DNA of 64,000 nt from Actinomadura sp. K4S16. Lineage in GTDB: Bacteria; Actinomycetota; Actinomycetes; Streptosporangiales; Streptosporangiaceae. Each line of letters opens with the position of its first letter. Position 1 is the first letter of the stretch. The notes below the pieces were generated by a model. It saw only the letters and a list, made by a program, of their open reading frames with translations. It was not told the DNA's origin and ran no database searches. The translations under genes and the position numbers were made by a program. The stretch lies in NCBI RefSeq assembly GCF_008327685.1, contig NZ_BDDE01000030.1, positions 62,001 through 126,000 on the forward strand, written 5' to 3'. Below, one piece after another: positions 48,386 through 57,161 of this stretch.

Positions 48386-49132
48386 ATGCCGCCCGTCCCG
48401 TCCGAGGAGAGCTTCCTGCGCCGCGTCGTCGCGGTACTGTCGGCGTTCCGGCCGGAGGACGACGGCCTCGGCGCCGCCGAGCTCGCCCGCCGCAGCGGCC
48501 TGCCGAAGTCGACCGCGCACCGCATCGCCCTCGACCTGGTGGACGCCGGGCTGCTGGAGCGTCGCGGCACGCGGGTGCGGCTCGGGCTGCGGCTGTTCGA
48601 GATCGGGCAGCGGGTGCCGCGCCAGCGGGTGCTGCGGGACGCCGCCGTCCCGTACATGTCGGACCTGCGGGAGGCGACCCGCCAGACCGTCCACCTCGCG
48701 GTGCTGGAAGGCCGCGAGGTCGTGTACGTGGAGATCCTCGGCTCCTCCGGCGGGCCGCGGCTGCCGTCGCAGGTGGGCGGGCGGCTGCCCGCGCACGTGA
48801 CCGGGGTGGGCAAGGCGATCCTCGCGTTCTCCCCGCCGGACGTGGTGAAGCGCGTGCTGGAGTCCGATCTCGTCAAGGCGAGCGAGCGCAGCGTGACCGC
48901 GCCGGGGCTGCTCGCCCGGGAGCTGGAGACGATCCGGCGCGAGGGCGTCGCCTACGACCGGGAGGAGTCGGGCCGCGGGATCGTCTGCGCCGCCAGCCCC
49001 GTCCTCGGCCCTGACGGCCTGGTCCTCGGCGCCCTGTCGGTGTCGGGCTGGGCGACCCGGATGCGGCTCGCCGCGGTCGCCCCGGCCGTCCACACCGCCG
49101 CCCTGACACTGTCGCGCACCCTGGGCGGTTAG
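48386..49132 (+). CDS. IclR-family regulator
   Basis: 248 residues. The winged HTH is FLRRVVAVLSAFRPEDDGLGAAELARRSGLPKSTAHRIALDLVDAG (in parts), followed by an IclR effector domain with TVHLAVLEGREVVYVEI, GRLPAHVTGVGKAILAF, and YDREESGRGIVCAASPV containing the family cysteine. IclR proteins commonly control aromatic or acid catabolism. It is divergent from the hydratase-dehydrogenase-aldolase operon across 94 bp, so that operon is its likely target. ATG 48386. Confidence 0.88.
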   Translation: MPPVPSEESFLRRVVAVLSAFRPEDDGLGAAELARRSGLPKSTAHRIALDLVDAGLLERRGTRVRLGLRLFEIGQRVPRQRVLRDAAVPYMSDLREATRQTVHLAVLEGREVVYVEILGSSGGPRLPSQVGGRLPAHVTGVGKAILAFSPPDVVKRVLESDLVKASERSVTAPGLLARELETIRREGVAYDREESGRGIVCAASPVLGPDGLVLGALSVSGWATRMRLAAVAPAVHTAALTLSRTLGG

Positions 49133-49162
49133 GCCGACCGGACGGCCGGGCGCGCCGGGCGG

Positions 49163-52015
49163 TCAGCGCTCCGGCAGGCGGCGGGCCAGCAGCTGGGCGA
49201 GGTGCTCGCCGTCGCGGTGCGCCAGCTCGCGGAGCTGCGTGCGGCAGCTGAACCCGTCGGCCAGGACCACGCCGTCGTCCCCGGTCCTGCGGACGGCCGG
49301 GAGCAGCTGCTGCTCGGCGACGGCGACCGACACCTCGTGGTGCCCCTGCTCGACGCCGAAGTTGCCCGCCAGCCCGCAGCAGTTGCCGAGGCGTTCGACG
49401 TCGGCGCCCGCCTCCCTCAGCAGGTCGGCGTCCTTCGCCCAGCCCATGACGGCGTGGTGGTGGCAGTGCGGCTGCGCGATCCCGGTGACGCCGGACAGGT
49501 CGGGCGGCGTCCAGTCCGGGGTCTCGGCGAGCAGCTCGGCCAGGGTCCGGGTCGCGGCGGCCACCTCGCGCGCGGCGGCCGCGTCCACCCCCCTCAGCAG
49601 CTCCTCGGCGTCGGACCGCAGCACCCCGGTGCAGGACGGCTCCATGCCGACGACCCTGGCGCCGCGCCGGACGTGGGGGAGCAGCGCCCGCACGGTGCGC
49701 CGCGCCTGCGCCCGCGCGCCGTCCAGCTGCCCGGTCGAGATCCACGTGATCCCGCAGCACACGGGCCGCTCGGTCACCGTGACGCGGTACCCGGCGTGCT
49801 CCAGCACCCGCACGGTCGCCCGGCCGACCTCCGGGGAGAAGGCGTCGGTGAAGCTGTCCACGAACAGGACGACGTCGCCGTTGCGGCCCTCGGGGCTGCG
49901 GTGGGAGGCGAACCAGCGCCGGAACGTCACGGGCGCGAGCGCGGGGAGCGTCCGCCGCCGGTCGATGCCGGCGCCCCAGGCGAGCAGCGGCCTCAGCGCC
50001 CGCGACCGCAGCGCCGCGTTCACCGCCCTGATCGTCGCGGGCGCCCGGGCGGCGAGCCGCGTCCAGCGGGGGAGCAGGCCGAGCGCGTAGTGGGAGCGCG
50101 GCCGGATCCGCCCCCGGTACCGCCGGTGCAGCGCCTCCGCCTTGTAGGAGGCCATGTCGACGCCGGTCGGGCAGTCGGAGGCGCAGCCCTTGCACGCCAG
50201 GCACAGGTCGAGGACGTCGTGCAGGGCCTCGGAGCGCCAGCCGTCCGGGCCGAGCTTGCCGCTGACGACCTCCTGCAGGACCCGGGCCCGCCCGCGCGTG
50301 GAGTCCTTCTCCTCGCGGGTCGCGAGGTAGGACGGGCACATCACGCCGCCCGCGCCGGTGTTGTCGGCGCGGCATTTGCCCACGCCGGTGCAGCGGTGCA
50401 CCGCTCGGGACAGGTCGCCGCGGTCGTCCCGGTAGGCGAGAGCGAGGCCCCGGTCGAGCGGGATCGTCTGCACGGCGCGCACATCGGCGTCCACGGCCGC
50501 CGGACGGACGATGATGCCGGGGTTGAGCAGGTCGTCGGGGTCGAAGACGTCCTTGACGGCCGAGCACAGCGCCAGCGCCTCGGCCGAGTACATGTGCGGC
50601 AGCAGCTCGCTGCGCGCCCGCCCGTCGCCGTGCTCGCCGGACATGGTGCCGCCGTGCCGGGCCGCCAGCGAGGCCGCGTCGTTCAGGAAGTCGCGGAAGA
50701 CGCGCGTCCCGTCGGCCCGCCCGAACGGGAAGTCGATCCGGACGTGGATGCACCCGTCGCCGAAGTGCCCGTACGGGACGCCGAACAGGTCGTAGCCGGC
50801 CAGCAGCGCCTCGAACTCCCGCAGGTAGGCGCCGAGACGCTCGGGCAGGACGGCCGCGTCCTCCCACCCGGCGTGGGCCTGCTCGCCGGCGGGCGTGCGC
50901 GCGACGAGCCCGGATCCGTCCTCGCGGATCCGCCACAGCGCGTCGGCCAGCGCCATGTCCTCGACGAGCGCCGAGTCGGCGCAGCCGGACGCGGCGACGA
51001 TCTCGCGGGCCGTGGAGCGCAGCGCCCCGGTCTCGGGCCCGGCCAGCTCCACCAGCAGCCAGCCGGAGCCGGACGGCAGCGGCGGGACCGCGCCCGCGCC
51101 CCGCCGCTCCCGCACGACGTTCACGATCCGCGAGTCCAGGCCCTCGCACGCGACCGGGCCGTGCGGCAGGATCGCCGGGACGGCGTCGGCCGCCTCGGCC
51201 ATCGACCCGTACCCGAGCACCACCAGCGCCCGGTGCGCGGGCTCCCGGACCATCCGCACCCGTGCCGCGAGCGTCAGCGCGAGGGTCCCCTCGCTGCCGA
51301 CCAGCGCCCGGGCGACGTCGAACCCCTTCTCCGGCAGGAGGTGCTCCAGGGAGTATCCGGAGACCTGCCGCCCGAACCGCCCGAACTCCGTCCGGACGAG
51401 GGCCAGGTTCTCGCCCACCAGGCCGCGCAGCCGCTCCAGCAGCACGCTGTCCGCGCGCGCCCCCGGCACGTCGCCCAGCCGGAGCCGCTCCCCGGATCCG
51501 GTGACGACGTCGAGGCCGAGCACGTTGTCGCTCGTCCGCCCGTAGCCGAGCGCCCGCGACCCGCACGCGTTGTTGCCGATCATCCCGCCGAGCGTGGCCC
51601 GCGTCCGGGTCGAGGGATCGGGCCCGAACCGGAGCCCGTGCCCGGCCGCTTGCCGGTGCAGGTCCGCCTGCACGATGCCGGGCTCGACCAGCGCCGTGCC
51701 CGCCTCGGGGTCGATCTCCAGCACCCGGTTCAGGTGCCGGCTCACGTCGACGACGACCCCCGGCCCGACCGCGTTCCCCGCGATGGACGTCCCGGCGCCC
51801 CGCATCGTGAGCGGTACCCCGGCGTCCCGGCAGACCGCCAGCACGGCCGGCAGTTCCTCGGCCTCACGGGGCGTCACCACGACCTTCGGCGGCACCCGGT
51901 ACAGCGAGGCGTCCGAGGAGTACATGGAGCGCGCGAGCGCCGAGTCGTCCACCCCGCTGACCCCGGCCGCCCGCAGCGCCTCCACCAGTTCGCCGTGCTC
52001 ACGATGGTCGGTCAC
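49163..52015 (-). CDS. FAD-linked oxidase fused to Fe-S/CCG domains (D-2-hydroxyacid dehydrogenase-like)
   Basis: 950 residues. An FAD-binding PCMH domain (about 40-270; TMRGAGTSIAGNAVGPGVVVD, TLGGMIGNNACGSRALGYG) is followed by an FAD-oxidase C-terminal domain (FGVPYGHFGDGCIHVRIDFP). A ferredoxin-like part has a partial cluster (RCTGVGKCR ... GVMCPSY) and a full CLACKGCASDCPTG. Two CCG half domains end the chain (VCCGITW, NCCGLAG). The fusion resembles GlcD plus GlcF in one chain, likely oxidising D-lactate or a similar acid and passing electrons to quinone. GTG/ATG 52015 is divergent from narK. Confidence 0.88.
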   Translation of the reverse strand: MTDHREHGELVEALRAAGVSGVDDSALARSMYSSDASLYRVPPKVVVTPREAEELPAVLAVCRDAGVPLTMRGAGTSIAGNAVGPGVVVDVSRHLNRVLEIDPEAGTALVEPGIVQADLHRQAAGHGLRFGPDPSTRTRATLGGMIGNNACGSRALGYGRTSDNVLGLDVVTGSGERLRLGDVPGARADSVLLERLRGLVGENLALVRTEFGRFGRQVSGYSLEHLLPEKGFDVARALVGSEGTLALTLAARVRMVREPAHRALVVLGYGSMAEAADAVPAILPHGPVACEGLDSRIVNVVRERRGAGAVPPLPSGSGWLLVELAGPETGALRSTAREIVAASGCADSALVEDMALADALWRIREDGSGLVARTPAGEQAHAGWEDAAVLPERLGAYLREFEALLAGYDLFGVPYGHFGDGCIHVRIDFPFGRADGTRVFRDFLNDAASLAARHGGTMSGEHGDGRARSELLPHMYSAEALALCSAVKDVFDPDDLLNPGIIVRPAAVDADVRAVQTIPLDRGLALAYRDDRGDLSRAVHRCTGVGKCRADNTGAGGVMCPSYLATREEKDSTRGRARVLQEVVSGKLGPDGWRSEALHDVLDLCLACKGCASDCPTGVDMASYKAEALHRRYRGRIRPRSHYALGLLPRWTRLAARAPATIRAVNAALRSRALRPLLAWGAGIDRRRTLPALAPVTFRRWFASHRSPEGRNGDVVLFVDSFTDAFSPEVGRATVRVLEHAGYRVTVTERPVCCGITWISTGQLDGARAQARRTVRALLPHVRRGARVVGMEPSCTGVLRSDAEELLRGVDAAAAREVAAATRTLAELLAETPDWTPPDLSGVTGIAQPHCHHHAVMGWAKDADLLREAGADVERLGNCCGLAGNFGVEQGHHEVSVAVAEQQLLPAVRRTGDDGVVLADGFSCRTQLRELAHRDGEHLAQLLARRLPER

Positions 52016-52082
52016 GGTGACAACGGTAGGTCATCGCGGGCGCCGCCGGTCGCCGGGCTCCCGCGTCCTCGCGGGGCCTTTG

Positions 52083-52100
52083 TCGGGACCAAGGTCCCTA
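52083..52100. promoter_or_regulatory. DosR/DevR-like box upstream of narK
   Basis: TCGGGACCAAGGTCCCTA contains the perfect dyad GGGACC-AA-GGTCCC (52085-52098). It fits the mycobacterial DosR consensus TTSGGGACTWWAGTCCCSAA well: GGGAC and GTCCC with the central A-A and the flanking C kept, but C and G replace the inner T and A. It lies 112 bp before narK and 68 bp from the divergent oxidase gene. Confidence 0.6.
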
Positions 52101-52211
52101 CCGCGCGTCACCGCGCTCCACGAGGGTGAAGCGGCGGAAACCGATCATGGTTATCCGCGTGACGCGAGGGGAAGGCCCCCCGAAATCGGGCTGACGGAGG
52201 CAGGGGACACG

Positions 52212-53453
52212 GTGAGTGGGACACGGCGGGCGGCGGTGGCCGGCCCCGCGGAGACCGGGGCGGGCGGTGACGGCGGCTGGCCCATGGTCATGCTGGTCAT
52301 GGCCACGATCGGGTTCGCGGTCAACTTCTGGGCGTGGGCGCTGCTGAGCCCCCTCGGCCCGCGCTTCAAGGATTCGTTGGACCTGTCGTCGTTCGAGCAG
52401 TCGCTGCTCGTGGCGGTGCCGGTGGTCGTGGGCTCCCTGGGGCGGATCCCGGTCGGCGCGCTGACCGACCGGTTCGGCGGGCGGGTGATGTTCCCGGCGG
52501 TCTCGCTGTTCACCATCGTGCCCGTCCTCTACCTGGGCCTGGCCGGGACCTCGTCGCTGGCGTCGCTGCTGGTGGGCGGGTTCTTCCTCGGCATCGCCGG
52601 CACGACGTTCGCGGTCGGCGTGCCGTTCGTGAACGCCTGGTTCCCGCCGCAGCGGCGCGGGCTGGCGGTCGGGATCTTCGGCGCCGGGATGGGCGGCACC
52701 GCGATCAGCGCGCTGACGACCGTCAAGGAGGTCGACCGGTACGGGATGGAGTTCCCGTTCGTGGTGATGGCCGTGCTGCTCGCCGTGTACGCGGCGGCCG
52801 CGTGGCTCGTCCTGCGGGAGGCCCCGGGGCGCACCGCGCCGACCGAGCCGCTCGCCAAGCGGCTGGTCGCGACGGTCCGGATGGGCGTGACCTGGCAGAT
52901 GTCGGCCCTGTACGCGGTGGCCTTCGGGGGCTATGTTGCGTTTTCGGTGTATCTGCCCACATATCTAAAGACCGAGTACGGGCTGTCGCAGGCGGACGCC
53001 GCGAACCGGATGGCGGGCTTCGTCCTGCTGGCCGTCGTGATGCGCCCGGTCGGCGGATGGCTGTCGGACCGGATCGGCGCGGCCCGGGTGATGACCGCGG
53101 CCCTCGCCGTGACGGTGGCGGGCGCGGCGGCGCAGGCGTCCGCGCCCCCGCTGATGCCGCTCGGGACGATCGCGTTCCTCGCCATGGCCGCCGCGCTCGG
53201 CGCCGGCAGCGGCGCGACGTTCGCGCTGGTCGCGCAGCTCACCCCGGTGAGCAAGGTCGGCGCGGTCACCGGCGTCGTCGGCGCCGCGGGCGGCCTCGGC
53301 GGATTCGTCCCGCCGCTGGTGATGGGCTTCGTCTACGGAAGCTACGGCTCGTACGCCGCAGGACTTGTGGCGCTCGCGCTCGTGGCCGCGGCCGCGGCGG
53401 TGTTCACCGCCACGGTCGTGCGCCGCGCGGTGCAGAGCCGCCAAGCCGCATAG
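52212..53453 (+). CDS. narK: Nitrate/nitrite transporter (NarK-type MFS)
   Basis: 413 residues, 12 transmembrane segments. The nitrate-signature-like segments GIAGTTFAVGVPFVNAWFPPQRRG and GLGGFVPPLVMGFVYG are recognisable, and GRIPVGALTDRFGGR is the MFS loop. It should exchange nitrate and nitrite or import nitrate for the reductase encoded next. GTG 52212 follows AGGGGA. It starts the narK-narGHJI cluster: 15 bp from narG, same strand. The DosR-like palindrome upstream suggests hypoxic control. Confidence 0.88.
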   Translation: MSGTRRAAVAGPAETGAGGDGGWPMVMLVMATIGFAVNFWAWALLSPLGPRFKDSLDLSSFEQSLLVAVPVVVGSLGRIPVGALTDRFGGRVMFPAVSLFTIVPVLYLGLAGTSSLASLLVGGFFLGIAGTTFAVGVPFVNAWFPPQRRGLAVGIFGAGMGGTAISALTTVKEVDRYGMEFPFVVMAVLLAVYAAAAWLVLREAPGRTAPTEPLAKRLVATVRMGVTWQMSALYAVAFGGYVAFSVYLPTYLKTEYGLSQADAANRMAGFVLLAVVMRPVGGWLSDRIGAARVMTAALAVTVAGAAAQASAPPLMPLGTIAFLAMAAALGAGSGATFALVAQLTPVSKVGAVTGVVGAAGGLGGFVPPLVMGFVYGSYGSYAAGLVALALVAAAAAVFTATVVRRAVQSRQAA

Positions 53454-53468
53454 GGAAGGGAAGCGGAG

Positions 53469-56400
53469 TTGAGCTCGACCGATGGCCGGCCCGGACTGGA
53501 CGGCCCGCTGGAAGACGCACTGGTGAGCACGCGGCGGTACTTCACCCGCGCGCAGGTCTCACCGGATCTGCGGACCATGACCAAGAAGGGCGGGCGGCAG
53601 GCGGACGCCTTCTACCGGGACCGCTGGTCGCACGACAAGGTCGTGCGCTCCACGCACGGGGTGAACTGCACCGGGTCCTGCTCCTGGAAGGTGTACGTCA
53701 AGGACGGCATCATCACCTGGGAGGCGCAGCAGACCGACTACCCGTCGGTGGGCCCGGACCGCCCCGAGTACGAGCCGCGCGGCTGCCCGCGGGGCGCGTC
53801 GTTCTCCTGGTACACCTACTCGCCGACGCGTGTGCGCTACCCGTACGTGCGCGGGGTGCTGCTGGAGATGTACCGGGAGGCCAGGGCGCGGACGGGCGAT
53901 CCGGTGGAGGCGTGGCGCGAGATCGTCTCCGACCCGGAGAAGAGCCGGGTCTACAAGGGCGCGCGGGGCCGCGGGGGGCTGGTGCGGGCGTCGTGGGACG
54001 AGGCGACCGAGATGATCGCCGCCGCGCACGTCCACACGATCGCCGAGTACGGCCCGGACCGGGTCGCCGGGTTCTCCCCGATCCCGGCGATGTCGATGGT
54101 GTCGCACGCGTCGGGCGCCCGGTTCGTGTCGCTGATCGGCGGGACGATGCTGTCGTTCTACGACTGGTACGCCGACCTCCCGGTGGCGTCCCCGCAGGTG
54201 TTCGGCGACCAGACCGACGTGCCCGAGTCGGGCGACTGGTGGGACGCCGGCTACCTGATCATGTGGGGCTCCAACGTGCCGGTGACGCGGACGCCGGACG
54301 CGCACTGGATGACCGAGGCCCGCTACCGGGGCCAGAAGGTCGTGGCGGTCTCCCCGGACTACGCCGACAACGTCAAGTTCGCCGACGAGTGGCTGGCGGC
54401 CCAACCCGGCACTGACGGCGCCCTTGCGATGGCGATGGGACACGTCATCCTCAAGGAGTTCTTCGTCGACCGGCAGGCGCCGTACTTCGCCGACTACGTC
54501 AAGCGCTACAGCGACCTGCCGTTCCTCGTGCGGCTGGAGGAGCGCGACGGCGTCTGCGTCCCGGGCAAGTTCCTCACCGCGGCCGACCTGCCGGGCGCCG
54601 AGGCCGAGTCCGAGCACGCCGCGTTCAAGACCGTGATCCTGGACGCGAACACCGGCCATCCGCTGGTGCCGAACGGGTCGCTCGGATTCCGCTACGGCGA
54701 CGCCGGCGTGGGCAAGTGGAACCTGGACCTGGGCGACGCCGACCCGCTGCTCTCGGTCGAGGGCGGCGAGGCCGTCGAGATCGAGCTCGCCCGGTTCGAC
54801 GGCATCGACGGCGCGCCGGGAACGCTCCGCAGGGGCGTGCCGGTCCGGGACGTCGGCGGCCACCTCGTCACCACCGTCTACGACCTGCTCCTCGCCCAGT
54901 ACGGGGTCGGGCGGGACGGCATGCCCGGCTCTTGGCCGTCCGGGTACGACGACGCGTCCGAGCCGGGCACGCCTGCCTGGCAGGAGACCATCACCGGCGT
55001 CCCCGCGCAGGCGGCCGAGCGGATCGGGCGCGAGTACGCGGCGAACGCCGAGGAGTCCCGCGGCCGGTCGATGATCATCATGGGCGCGGGCACCAACCAC
55101 TGGTTCCACTCCGACACCATCTACCGGACGTTCCTCGCGCTGACCACGCTGACCGGCGGGCAGGGCGTGAACGGCGGCGGCTGGGCGCACTACGTCGGGC
55201 AGGAGAAGTGCCGCCCGGTGACCGGGTGGGCGCAGCTGGCGTTCGGGCTGGACTGGTCCCGCCCGCCCCGCCAGATGATCGGCACCGCCTTCTGGTACCT
55301 GCACTCCGACCAGTTCCGCTATGACCAGTTCGACGCGGGAACGCTCTCGGCGGCGACGGGCGGCGGGCAGCTCGCCGGACGGTCCACGGCCGACGTGATC
55401 GCGAAGGCGGCGCGGCTGGGCTGGATGCCGTCCTACCCGACCTTCGACCGCAACCCGCTCGCCCTCGCCGACGAGGCAGAGGCCGCGGGGAGGCAGGCCG
55501 GCGAGCACATCGTGGACGAGCTGAAGGCCGGCCGGCTGAAGTTCGCCTGCCAGGACCCCGACGCCCCCGAGAACTTCCCCCGCGTCCTGACCGTGTGGCG
55601 GTCCAACCTGCTGGGCTCGTCCGCCAAGGGCAACGAGTACTTCCTCAAGCACCTGCTCGGCGCCGCCGACGCGGTACGGGCGGAGGAGACGCCGCCGGAC
55701 GAGCGCCCCAAGGAGGTCGTCTGGCGGGACGAGGCCCCGGCCGGGAAGCTGGACCTGCTGCTGTCGCTGGACTTCCGGATGACCAGCACCACGGTCTACT
55801 CCGACATCGTGCTGCCGGCCGCGACCTGGTACGAGAAGCACGACCTCAACACCACCGACATGCACCCGTTCGTGCACTCGTTCAACCCGGCGATCGCGCC
55901 GCCGTGGCAGACCCGGAGCGACTGGCGGGCCTTCCAGGACATCGCCGTCCAGTTCAGCCGGCTCGCCGAGCGGCATCTGGGCGTCCGCAAGGACGTCGTC
56001 GCCGTGCCGCTGCTGCACGACACCCCCGACGAGATGGCCACCCCCCACGGGCGCGTGGCCGACTGGGCCGAGGGCGAATGCGAGCCCATCCCCGGCGTGA
56101 CGATGCCGAAGCTGGTGACGGTGGAGCGCGACTACCCGGCCGTCGCCGCGAAGATGACCGCGCTCGGCCCGCTCGCCGAGCGGCTCGGCGCGACCACCAA
56201 GGGCGTCACGTTCGACATGGAGGGCGCGGTCCAGTACCTGAAGCACAAGAACGGCGTGGTGCGGGGCGGCCCGGCGGACGGGCGCCCGTCGCTGCGGCGG
56301 GACGTGCACGCCTGCGAGGCGATCCTGGCGATGTCCGGGACCACGAACGGGCACCTGGCCACCCAGGGCTTCCGGGCGGTGGAGAGGCGCACCGGGCAGC

Positions 56401-57161
56401 GCCTGGCCGATCTGGCCGCCGAGCACGAGGGCAAGCAGATCACGTTCGCCGACACCCAGGCGCGTCCCGTCCCCGTCATCACCTCCCCGGAGTGGTCGGG
56501 GTCGGAGGCCGGCGGGCGCCGGTACTCGCCGTTCACGATCAACGTGGAGCGGCTCAAGCCGTGGCACACCCTGACCGGGCGGCAGCACTTCTACCTCGAC
56601 CACGACTGGATGGCCGAGCTGGGCGAGCAGCTGCCGACGTTCCGGCCGCCGCTCAACATGTCCGCCCTGTTCGGCGAGCCCGAGCTCGGCGAGACCGGCG
56701 AGCTGGGGCTGACCGTCCGGTACCTCACCCCGCACAACAAGTGGTCGATCCACTCCGAGTACCAGGACAACCTGTTCATGCTGTCGCTGTCGCGCGGCGG
56801 CCCGGTGATCTGGATGAGCGGGGTGGACGCCGCGAAGATCGGCGTGCGCGACAACGACTGGATCGAGGCGGTGAACCGCAACGGCGTCGTCGTCGCCCGG
56901 GCGATCGTGTCGCACCGGATGCCGGAGGGCACGGTGTACATGTACCACGCGCAGGACAAGCTGATCGACGTCCCGCGCTCGGAGACCTCCGGCCGCCGCG
57001 GCGGCATCCACAACTCGCTCACCCGGCTGCTGATCAAGCCGAGCCATCTCATCGGCGGCTACGCGCAGCTGTCGTTCGCGTTCAACTACCTCGGCCCGAC
57101 CGGCAACCAGCGCGACGAGGTCACGGTCATCCGCCGCCGTTCCCAGGAGGTGCAGTACTGA
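53469..57161 (+). CDS. narG: Respiratory nitrate reductase, alpha subunit
   Basis: 1230 residues. The FS0 cluster ligands keep the NarG spacing: His63, Cys67, Cys71 and Cys106 (THGVNCTGSC ... GCPRG), with the Asp-type Mo site near SFYDWYADLP. The molybdopterin binding domains extend to the end (PTGNQRDEVTVI). No Tat signal, in line with a cytoplasm-facing membrane enzyme. It reduces nitrate to nitrite using electrons from NarH. The start is TTG 53469 after GGAAGCGGAG. It overlaps narH by one base (TGATG). Confidence 0.95.
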   Translation: MSSTDGRPGLDGPLEDALVSTRRYFTRAQVSPDLRTMTKKGGRQADAFYRDRWSHDKVVRSTHGVNCTGSCSWKVYVKDGIITWEAQQTDYPSVGPDRPEYEPRGCPRGASFSWYTYSPTRVRYPYVRGVLLEMYREARARTGDPVEAWREIVSDPEKSRVYKGARGRGGLVRASWDEATEMIAAAHVHTIAEYGPDRVAGFSPIPAMSMVSHASGARFVSLIGGTMLSFYDWYADLPVASPQVFGDQTDVPESGDWWDAGYLIMWGSNVPVTRTPDAHWMTEARYRGQKVVAVSPDYADNVKFADEWLAAQPGTDGALAMAMGHVILKEFFVDRQAPYFADYVKRYSDLPFLVRLEERDGVCVPGKFLTAADLPGAEAESEHAAFKTVILDANTGHPLVPNGSLGFRYGDAGVGKWNLDLGDADPLLSVEGGEAVEIELARFDGIDGAPGTLRRGVPVRDVGGHLVTTVYDLLLAQYGVGRDGMPGSWPSGYDDASEPGTPAWQETITGVPAQAAERIGREYAANAEESRGRSMIIMGAGTNHWFHSDTIYRTFLALTTLTGGQGVNGGGWAHYVGQEKCRPVTGWAQLAFGLDWSRPPRQMIGTAFWYLHSDQFRYDQFDAGTLSAATGGGQLAGRSTADVIAKAARLGWMPSYPTFDRNPLALADEAEAAGRQAGEHIVDELKAGRLKFACQDPDAPENFPRVLTVWRSNLLGSSAKGNEYFLKHLLGAADAVRAEETPPDERPKEVVWRDEAPAGKLDLLLSLDFRMTSTTVYSDIVLPAATWYEKHDLNTTDMHPFVHSFNPAIAPPWQTRSDWRAFQDIAVQFSRLAERHLGVRKDVVAVPLLHDTPDEMATPHGRVADWAEGECEPIPGVTMPKLVTVERDYPAVAAKMTALGPLAERLGATTKGVTFDMEGAVQYLKHKNGVVRGGPADGRPSLRRDVHACEAILAMSGTTNGHLATQGFRAVERRTGQRLADLAAEHEGKQITFADTQARPVPVITSPEWSGSEAGGRRYSPFTINVERLKPWHTLTGRQHFYLDHDWMAELGEQLPTFRPPLNMSALFGEPELGETGELGLTVRYLTPHNKWSIHSEYQDNLFMLSLSRGGPVIWMSGVDAAKIGVRDNDWIEAVNRNGVVVARAIVSHRMPEGTVYMYHAQDKLIDVPRSETSGRRGGIHNSLTRLLIKPSHLIGGYAQLSFAFNYLGPTGNQRDEVTVIRRRSQEVQY

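Noticed and set aside
52085..52098. GGGACC-AA-GGTCCC as a terminator
   Set aside because: It sits between divergent starts, not after a gene end; stem of six pairs with a 2-base loop cannot form a stable RNA hairpin.
53559..57047. Very long open frame antisense to narG
   Set aside because: Composition is Arg/Val/Gly/Pro/His shadow sequence from the GC-biased third codon positions of narG; no domain, and narG has all family motifs.
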